Part shown: piece after piece, positions 58,982-64,000 of the stretch
Layout of the letters: the number at the start of each line of letters is the position of its first letter
Numbering within the stretch: position 1 is the first letter of the stretch
Assembly (NCBI RefSeq): GCF_041915215.1
Contig: NZ_JAYSBV010000012.1
Direction: 5' to 3' (one strand)
DNA length: 64,000 nucleotides
From: Zoogloea sp021286885
GTDB lineage: Bacteria; Pseudomonadota; Gammaproteobacteria; Burkholderiales; Rhodocyclaceae
Translations under genes and position numbers: made by a program
The notes under the pieces: generated by a model
The model's database searches: none
What the model saw: the letters and a program-made list of their open reading frames with translations, nothing else
Told to the model about the DNA's origin: nothing

Positions 58982-60659
58982 TCTGCCCGATCTGCTCAAA
59001 ACTCAAGCCAAAGCGGGCCAGATACTTGCGCAGGCGGTCTGCATCATTGGGCTGCTTGCGCCCCTGCCGGGATACCGCAAACAAGTGGCGCCCGGCCTCC
59101 GAGAGGCTGGATGCCCGGGCGCAGACCTCCACCACCGCCCGCAGCTGGACTTGATCGAACACATCCAGCGCCGCCCAGCCCCTTTCCCCCAGCAGCGCAA
59201 TCATGGGATCGACGGCGCCCCCATCGACATCGAGAACCTTCTCCCCTTCTCCGCAGGCTGCAGGGTGCCACGTGGCCTGGAGCCGCCCAATCTCTTCTTC
59301 CACCCCGGCCTCGGTGATCCGCCCGGCGTTCGCCAGGGTCGCCATGCGGGTAAGCGAGGCGCCCAGCTCCCGGAAGTTACCCCGCCAGCAGGCCTCCGGC
59401 CCGGTGGCAAACGCCAAGTAGCGGCGCCGGGCTTCGGCGTTAAAGCGCACCTGCTCGCCGTACTCCCGGGCATGGCGGGCCAGTTCAAAATCCAGATTCG
59501 GCTCGATGTCCTCACGCCGCCCGGCCAAACCCGGGAGTTGGAAAGTCCAGAGGTTGATGCGCGCAAACAGATCTTCCCGAAACAGCCCTTCACTCACCCG
59601 CTGCCGCAAATCCCGATGGGTGCCGGCGATCAGCTGAAAATCGCTCTCCACCTCCCGATCTGAACCAAAGGGGAAGAAACGTTTCTCCTCGATGGCCTTG
59701 AGCAACATGGCCTGCTCATCCAGCCCCAGTTCGCCGATTTCATCCAGAAAGAGCACGCCCCCATGGGCCGCCCGCAGCAGCCCGGCCCGCTCCCCAAGGG
59801 CCCCCGTAAAAGCCCCCTTCACATGGCCAAACAGGGTGGACATGGCGGCATCGCCCCGCAGGGTGGCGCAATTCACCTCCACAAAACGCCCTTCCAGGCG
59901 CTGATGCTGGGCCTTGAGCGTGTGGATGCGTCGGGCCAGAAAAGACTTGCCCGCGCCCGTCGGCCCCACCAACAGCATGGGCGCCCGGGAACGCCCTGCC
60001 ACCCGCTCAATCTGCTCGATCATCCGGTTAAAGGGCTCGTTTCGGGTCGCGATGCCCGCCTTCAGGAAGCTCAGGTTATCGGCCTGCTCCCGGGCAAAAC
60101 GCTGGGCGATCTGGTCGTAGCGCGACAAATCCAGGTCGATGATGGCATGCCCACCCACGGTTTTGGAGACCTCCTCCTGACGTGGCGGGAAAGTCTGGAT
60201 CAGACGCGCCGGCAGATAACGGGCCTCCGTCAGCAAAAACCAGCAGATCTGGGCCACATGGGTGCCGGTGGTGATGTGCACCAGATAATCCTCGGCCTCG
60301 GGCGCAAAGGAATAGGCCCGGGTGAAATCATGCAGCCGGGTGTAAACCTCTTCAAAATCCCAGGGGTCATGCAGATCCAGGGCATGGAGCACCACCTCCA
60401 CATGGGGTGCCAGCAGCGCAATATCCGCCCGCACCCGCGCCGCCAGCCCCAGGCTGGCCGGAGCATGGATCAAATCCAGTCGATCCACCGGCAAATCCGG
60501 CTGCAGGCAAAGCCCCACCGTAGGACGCCACTTGCCAAAGCGCCTCCCCTTGCGCCCCATGAAATCCAACTGGGTGCCCACAAAGCCGATAACCACCCGC
60601 TTCTTGCCCCCAGCCGGGATCAGCCGCCCATCCACGTCCATGTCCATGCTCACACTCAT
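58959..60659 (-). CDS. rtcR: sigma-54-dependent activator of RNA repair genes
   Basis: RtcR turns on rtc RNA-repair operons with sigma-54 RNA polymerase. The 566-residue protein has an N-terminal CARF sensor domain (about residues 20-195, with HDPWDFEEVYTRLHDF and HITTGTHVAQICWFLLTEA), an AAA+ domain with Walker A GPTGAGKS (about residue 230), the sigma-54 loop GAFTGA (about 280) and Walker B LFLDEIGE, and a C-terminal DNA-binding part. Compared with the enterobacterial protein (532) it has about 15 extra residues at the start and an insert near the C-terminus. It is divergent from the operon it should control. Confidence 0.97.
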   Translation of the reverse strand: MSVSMDMDVDGRLIPAGGKKRVVIGFVGTQLDFMGRKGRRFGKWRPTVGLCLQPDLPVDRLDLIHAPASLGLAARVRADIALLAPHVEVVLHALDLHDPWDFEEVYTRLHDFTRAYSFAPEAEDYLVHITTGTHVAQICWFLLTEARYLPARLIQTFPPRQEEVSKTVGGHAIIDLDLSRYDQIAQRFAREQADNLSFLKAGIATRNEPFNRMIEQIERVAGRSRAPMLLVGPTGAGKSFLARRIHTLKAQHQRLEGRFVEVNCATLRGDAAMSTLFGHVKGAFTGALGERAGLLRAAHGGVLFLDEIGELGLDEQAMLLKAIEEKRFFPFGSDREVESDFQLIAGTHRDLRQRVSEGLFREDLFARINLWTFQLPGLAGRREDIEPNLDFELARHAREYGEQVRFNAEARRRYLAFATGPEACWRGNFRELGASLTRMATLANAGRITEAGVEEEIGRLQATWHPAACGEGEKVLDVDGGAVDPMIALLGERGWAALDVFDQVQLRAVVEVCARASSLSEAGRHLFAVSRQGRKQPNDADRLRKYLARFGLSFEQIGQIKPLRSG

Positions 60660-60859
60660 CGCTCGGTCTACGTCTATGCACGTTTGTGACTATCGCAGAC
60701 AGCTTAGCTAAATTTATAAACACTGCTCAAGTTTGTTATCTATTTGTATAAAAAACCCACTTTGCGCCAGCCTCAAAGCCTCCGCGTAGGCACCTATCAA
60801 AAAATAAAATCATTTAAAAACATACAGATAAAAACAAAACCAGGCCCAAGCAAGCATTC
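60660..60859. other. AT-rich control region between rtcR and the rtc operon
   Basis: About 200 bp, much more AT-rich than the rest of the window, lie upstream of the sigma-54 promoter. RtcR enhancer sites and the rtcR promoter should lie here, but I could not single out a convincing repeated operator by eye. Confidence 0.5.
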
Positions 60860-60875
60860 TGGCACGCTCTTCGCA
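60860..60875 (+). promoter_or_regulatory. sigma-54 promoter of the rtc operon
   Basis: TGGCACG-CTCT-TCGCA (60860-60875) matches the sigma-54 consensus TGGCACG-N4-TTGCA at all but one position, with the required GG/GC spacing. It faces rtcB and is divergent from the sigma-54 activator rtcR. Transcription should start near 60885, about 460 nt before the slipin gene. Confidence 0.85.
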
Positions 60876-60888
60876 ATAGCATGCGGGA

Positions 60889-60996
60889 CGGTATCCAACC
60901 GCCAGCCTACGGACAGGGCTTTCCCGCCCGTCGGTACGCCACTGCCAGGGTCTCAAAGCTGAGTTGCAGGGGCGCATGCCGCACCGGTTGGAACCG
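60889..60996 (+). ncRNA. Y-RNA-like bulged stem in the rtc leader
   Basis: Bases 60889-60901 pair with 60985-60996 in a continuous 12-bp helix with one bulged A at 60993-100 (position 60893), closing an internal region of about 83 nt. A long terminal stem with a single bulge beginning within a few bases of the expected transcript start is the shape of Y RNAs, which in Salmonella are encoded in the rtc operon. No Ro60/Rsr gene is in the window, and the conserved Y loop was not identified, so the assignment is tentative. Confidence 0.4.
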
Positions 60997-61048
60997 CCAC
61001 GTCAGCACGCCCGTTGGGGGTGATCGGGTTCGATTCCCGACGTGCAGC
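60963..61048 (+). ncRNA. tRNA-like element 1 in the rtc leader
   Basis: A perfect T-arm (TCGGG-TTCGATT-CCCGA, 61024-61040) is followed directly by CGTGCAG, which can pair with 60964-60970 as a 7-bp acceptor stem with one G-U pair and one G-G mismatch. Between lie small stems (60971-60980, 60985-60996, 61006-61022) that do not form a normal D-arm and anticodon arm. No CCA is encoded. It is tRNA-like rather than a working tRNA. Part of it overlaps the Y-like stem, so the two folds exclude each other locally. Confidence 0.55.
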
Positions 61049-61050
61049 TT

Positions 61051-61113
61051 GCAGCACTCTCGGTAGATCAGGCCTTACCGGCCTGAGCGGGTTCGACTCC
61101 CGCTTTAGCGCTG
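61051..61113 (+). ncRNA. tRNA-like element 2 in the rtc leader
   Basis: A second perfect T-arm (GCGGG-TTCGACT-CCCGC, 61087-61103) is preceded by a hairpin TCAGGCC/GGCCTGA (61068-61074 with 61080-61086) that can also be read as a 5-bp stem with a 7-base loop like an anticodon arm. A D-loop-like CTCGGTAGA lies before it. The outer bases CAGCACT (61052-61058) pair with AGCGCTG (61107-61113) apart from one A-C mismatch. The variable loop is one base only, and three T separate T-arm and acceptor, so it is not a standard tRNA. Confidence 0.55.
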
Positions 61114-61344
61114 TGTCCCAGCGCCTTCAGTGCAGTACCCCACCGGTTGTGGCTAGACCTCGGTCTGCCCCCCGGGCTGAGCCGGTCTCCGCGTCTCCTC
61201 CGATGGCCGGATGCCCTCCGCCTATGCCGTGCCCACTCGGGCGGCCTGGGCCCAGAGCATCCACCCATCCGCGGCACGCCCCACCCGCCCAGCCCGGGCC
61301 CCACCGGCCAGCCCCAATTCGCCCTGTTCCTTTGGAGAACCCTG
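61114..61344 (+). other. C-rich noncoding leader before the slipin gene
   Basis: About 230 nt between the second tRNA-like element and the slipin start are very C-rich on the plus strand. They contain only small hairpins, such as CCAC-CGGTT-GTGG at 61140-61152. There is no third T-arm motif and no convincing short gene. A GGAG site near the end serves the slipin gene. Confidence 0.5.
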
Positions 61345-62490
61345 ATGTGGCAAAGCTTTCTAATCAAGAAAAATGAATACGCTATCCTGTTCCAGAGCGG
61401 AGACTTCAAGGCCATTCTGACGCCCGGCCATTATCGTTTCATCGATCCCTTACGGCGCCTGACCCTCCAGACTTGGCAAGCGGGCTGCCTGATGGATAAC
61501 GAAGACTGGATGGATTGGCTGCGCGAACATCACCCCGAAGAAGTCGCACGCCATTTCGATGATCTGAGCCTCGGCGAACACGAAGCCGGACTGCTCTACG
61601 TGGATGATCTGCTGGTTGAAATACTTCCCCCAGGCCAACGCGTGGCGTTCTGGAAAGGCTCCCGCCAACGCCGACTACTGTCTGTGGATCTGCGCGACCA
61701 ACTCAGCCTGCCCAGCGAGCTGGCACTCCAGCTCCAGCAACCCGCCCTGCGTCATCAAGCCCTCCGGGGGCAAAATTCAGTGCTCATGGCCCAGATCCCG
61801 GCTTACCACCAGGGCATTCTGAAAGTGGATGGGCAGGTGCAACGCTTGCTGCCACCTGGCATCGAATATTTCTGGCGCTTGCGTCACGAGGTACAGGTGG
61901 AACTGGTGGACACCCGATTGCAAAGCATGGAGGTCAGCGGCCAGGAAATCCTGACCCGAGACAAGGTAAACCTGCGGATTAACTTGGCCGCCAACTGGCA
62001 ATACACCGACGTGCTCCAAGCTCATGCAGCCCTCAGCCGACCGACAGACTTCATATATCGCGAACTCCAGTTCGGCCTGCGAGCAGCCGTGGGCACCCGC
62101 AGTCTGGATGAGCTGCTCGAAAACAAGCAGATCCTTGATGAGCTTATTAGTCAGCACATGGCTCGCCAACTGAACGGTCTGGGCCTGGTCGTGGGGAGCC
62201 TGGGGGTGAAAGACATCATTCTCCCCGGAGAAATGAAAACCATCCTGAGCCAGGTCGTGGAAGCTCAAAAAGCCGCCGAAGCCAATGTGGTACGACGCCG
62301 GGAAGAAACCGCCGCCACCCGGGCCCTGCTCAATACTGCCAAGGTGATGGAAGACAACCCCATCGCCCTGCGCTTGAAAGAACTCGAAACCCTGGAGCGG
62401 GTGGCCGAAAGAATCGACCGAATTTCAGTTTTCGGAGGACTGGATCAAGTGCTGAATGGTTTGATCCACATTCCCACCCGCCAAGGCTAA
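61345..62490 (+). CDS. slipin/SPFH (band 7) family protein of the rtc operon
   Basis: The 381-residue protein has an SPFH domain at about residues 155-320 (AQIPAYHQGILKVDGQVQRL, EILTRDKVNLRINLAANW), followed by a charged helix (about 315-365) typical for slipin oligomerisation. The first 45 residues (KKNEYAILFQSGDFKAIL, then LTPGHYRFIDPLR) look like a second copy of the opening SPFH strand pair. Unlike most slipins, it has no N-terminal membrane segment. Slipins near rtcB are seen in other proteobacteria, but their part in RNA repair is not established. It is 43 bp before rtcB and under the same sigma-54 promoter. Confidence 0.85.
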   Translation: MWQSFLIKKNEYAILFQSGDFKAILTPGHYRFIDPLRRLTLQTWQAGCLMDNEDWMDWLREHHPEEVARHFDDLSLGEHEAGLLYVDDLLVEILPPGQRVAFWKGSRQRRLLSVDLRDQLSLPSELALQLQQPALRHQALRGQNSVLMAQIPAYHQGILKVDGQVQRLLPPGIEYFWRLRHEVQVELVDTRLQSMEVSGQEILTRDKVNLRINLAANWQYTDVLQAHAALSRPTDFIYRELQFGLRAAVGTRSLDELLENKQILDELISQHMARQLNGLGLVVGSLGVKDIILPGEMKTILSQVVEAQKAAEANVVRRREETAATRALLNTAKVMEDNPIALRLKELETLERVAERIDRISVFGGLDQVLNGLIHIPTRQG

Positions 62491-62533
62491 GCGCCAGGCC
62501 CATCCATAACAACAAGGAAAAAGGACAATACCC

Positions 62534-63751
62534 ATGGATCACGATTTGCTCCACGCCCCAGGCGCCCATCCCATCAAACTATGGACCCACGGCGTTCCGG
62601 TCGAGGAAGATGCCCGCAAGCAACTTATCAACACCGCCCGCATGCCTTTCATCTTCAAGCACCTGGCGGTGATGCCGGATGTGCATCTGGGAAAGGGATC
62701 AACCATCGGTAGCGTGATTCCCACCCAGGGCGCCATCATTCCGGCGGCGGTTGGCGTGGATATCGGCTGCGGCATGATGGCCGCCCGTACCAGCCTCAAG
62801 GCGGCTGATCTGCCAGACCATCTGTTCGGGCTACGCACCGCCATTGAGGCGGCTGTTCCCCACGGACGTACTGCCCAGCGCGGAATCCGCGACAAGGGCG
62901 CCTGGGGAGAAGCGCCCCATGAAGTGGATCAAATGTGGGCGCACTTAGAACCGGGCTTCAAGCGCATCACCGAGAAATATCCCCGGCTCGAAAAGACCAA
63001 CAACCACCTGCATCTGGGAACCCTGGGCACCGGGAACCATTTCATCGAGGTCTGCTTGGATGAAGGCGAAAACGTGTGGTTCATGCTGCACTCCGGCTCC
63101 CGGGGGGTGGGAAACGCCATCGGAACCCTATTCATCGAACTCGCCCAACAAGACATGCGTCAGCATATGGCCCAGCTACCGGACAAGGATCTGGCGTATT
63201 TCACCGAAGGTAGCCAGCACTTTGAAGATTACGTGGAGGCCGTCGGCTGGGCTCAGGATTACGCCCGCCGTAACCGGCAGGTGATGATGGCGCGCGTGGT
63301 GGCCGCCGCTCGCAGCATCATTGCCAAACCTTTCGATGCACAAGTGGAGGCCGTCAATTGCCACCACAACTACGTGCAGCAAGAAACCCACTTCGGCGCC
63401 CAGGTATTGGTCACCCGCAAAGGAGCCGTTTCAGCCCATAAAGGTGAACTGGGTATCATCCCCGGCTCCATGGGGGCTCGCAGCTACATCGTGCGGGGGC
63501 TGGGAAATGAGGAAAGTTTCTGCTCCTGCAGCCACGGTGCAGGCCGCGTGATGAGCCGCAACGAAGCACGCCGCCGCTTCAGCATCGCCGATCAGGAACA
63601 GGCCACCGCCCACGTGGAATGCCGCAAGGACAGCGAGGTGATCGACGAAATCCCGATGGCCTACAAAGACATCGACGCGGTCATGGCCGCCCAACGGAGC
63701 CTGGTGGAAGTCGTCCATACCCTGCGCCAGGTGATCTGCGTGAAGGGGTAA
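62534..63751 (+). CDS. rtcB: RNA-splicing ligase RtcB
   Basis: RtcB joins RNA 2',3'-cyclic phosphate or 3'-phosphate ends to 5'-OH ends using GTP and manganese. The 405-residue protein is the size of the E. coli enzyme (408). Active-site marks are present: MPDVHLGKGSTIG, GVDIGCGMM (Asp and Cys metal ligands), LGTGNHFIEV, HSGSRGVG, NCHHNYVQQE, and the guanylylated His region SHGAGRVMSRNEARRRF. It repairs tRNAs and rRNA cut by ribotoxins. rtcA is not present downstream; a terminator and a 5S rRNA gene follow. Confidence 0.98.
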   Translation: MDHDLLHAPGAHPIKLWTHGVPVEEDARKQLINTARMPFIFKHLAVMPDVHLGKGSTIGSVIPTQGAIIPAAVGVDIGCGMMAARTSLKAADLPDHLFGLRTAIEAAVPHGRTAQRGIRDKGAWGEAPHEVDQMWAHLEPGFKRITEKYPRLEKTNNHLHLGTLGTGNHFIEVCLDEGENVWFMLHSGSRGVGNAIGTLFIELAQQDMRQHMAQLPDKDLAYFTEGSQHFEDYVEAVGWAQDYARRNRQVMMARVVAAARSIIAKPFDAQVEAVNCHHNYVQQETHFGAQVLVTRKGAVSAHKGELGIIPGSMGARSYIVRGLGNEESFCSCSHGAGRVMSRNEARRRFSIADQEQATAHVECRKDSEVIDEIPMAYKDIDAVMAAQRSLVEVVHTLRQVICVKG

Positions 63752-63768
63752 ACGCATAGAACCCACAT

Positions 63769-63822
63769 AAAGCCGGCATCGAGCATCAGCTAAAAATCAG
63801 CTATTTTCAATGCCGGCTTTTT
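63769..63822 (+). terminator. terminator of the rtc operon
   Basis: AAAGCCGGCAT (63769-63779) and ATGCCGGCTTT (63810-63820) form a perfect 11-bp stem, with T continuing to 63822. The 30-base loop holds a CAGCTA direct repeat. It lies 18 bp beyond the rtcB stop. Confidence 0.85.
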
Positions 63823-63878
63823 CGTACATCAGATTTTTGCACCGTAATCTAAACGCCAAATATCTAAACGCCCAACGC

Positions 63879-63912
63879 AAAAAACCCCACTGCCATTTGG
63901 CAGCGGGGTTTT
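63879..63912 (-). terminator. terminator of the rRNA operon
   Basis: On the minus strand, AAAACCCC-GCTGCC and GGCAGT-GGGGTTTT pair (one mismatch) around a short AAAT loop, and the stem runs into six T. It lies about 11 bp beyond the 5S rRNA end and faces the rtc terminator. Confidence 0.88.
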
Positions 63913-63922
63913 GCATGGGGTA

Positions 63923-64000
63923 GCCTGACGATGACCTACTTTCACGCACGCGTGTGCACTATCATCGGCGCGGTCTCGTTTCACGGTCCTGTTCGGGATG
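63923..64000 (-). rRNA. rrf: 5S rRNA (3' part)
   Basis: The reverse complement of this end matches the 3' two thirds of betaproteobacterial 5S rRNA, including the near-terminal segment AAAGTAGGTCATCGTCAGGC. The 5' end, and presumably 23S and 16S, lie beyond the window's right edge. The gene is transcribed towards rtcB. Confidence 0.93.

Noticed and set aside
61051..61113. A standard tRNA gene (possible anticodon TAC)
   Set aside because: The variable loop is one base, three extra bases separate T-arm and acceptor, the acceptor has a mismatch, and no CCA is encoded.

Overview
The window is about 64 kb of GC-rich, densely coded bacterial chromosome. Gene content points to a betaproteobacterium, probably of the Rhodocyclales. 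The order is inferred from gene types and neighbourhoods, not from a database search. Markers include yhdP-nit1-tldD, glnE, a coenzyme B12-dependent ethanolamine operon, class I phosphoribulokinase, tkt-gap-pgk, and a flagellar fliC-flaG-fliD-fliS-fliT block followed by FliK- and FlhB-like genes.

Region by region. The 3' end of a PLP-dependent aminotransferase gene opens the window. Positions 694-8297 (minus strand) hold yhdP, nit1, tldD, a PilJ-domain protein and a small lipoprotein in one tightly coupled unit. Positions 8381-13732 (plus) hold glnE, a HAD phosphatase, two lipoprotein genes (one a FlgO homologue) and a small secreted protein. Positions 13758-19666 form an ethanolamine unit: a divergent AraC/EutR-type regulator, a permease, eutB, eutC and a TorF-type porin. 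A paired direct repeat upstream of the permease looks like the regulator's operator. A short lipoprotein gene of 58 codons lies on the minus strand at 19736-19912.

Positions 20123-36394 form a large one-direction glycan island. It starts with CDP-3,6-dideoxyhexose genes (rfbF, rfbG, rfbH) and continues with a NeuB-cupin fusion, a thiamine-diphosphate enzyme, a C-methyltransferase, a Nudix protein, a GT2, an SDR protein, a radical SAM enzyme, an orphan protein and a 1222-residue multidomain glycosyltransferase. It ends in a strong terminator just before the flagellin gene. It contains no flippase, polymerase or ligase gene, so flagellin glycosylation in the cytoplasm is a reasonable hypothesis. 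Positions 36682-42048 are late flagellar genes, with sigma-28-type promoters before fliC and fliD.

Positions 42240-51550 hold housekeeping genes (Fe(2+)-trafficking protein, N-acetylglutamate synthase, polyphosphate:AMP phosphotransferase, rsmE, an inositol monophosphatase-like gene, prk) and a coupled pair made of a lipoprotein with a degenerate M48-peptidase fold and a MORN-repeat protein. Positions 51726-56180 hold tkt, gap and pgk, followed by a PilJ-GGDEF diguanylate cyclase and a lone Fe-S oxidoreductase subunit.

The most unusual part is 58959-63751, an RNA-repair locus. RtcR, a sigma-54 activator, is divergent from a transcript that starts at a near-consensus sigma-54 promoter. About 460 nt of noncoding leader follow, carrying a bulged Y-RNA-like stem and two tandem tRNA-like elements with perfect T-arms, and then a slipin/SPFH gene and rtcB. 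The window ends in the 3' part of a 5S rRNA gene on the minus strand, with its rrn terminator facing rtcB.
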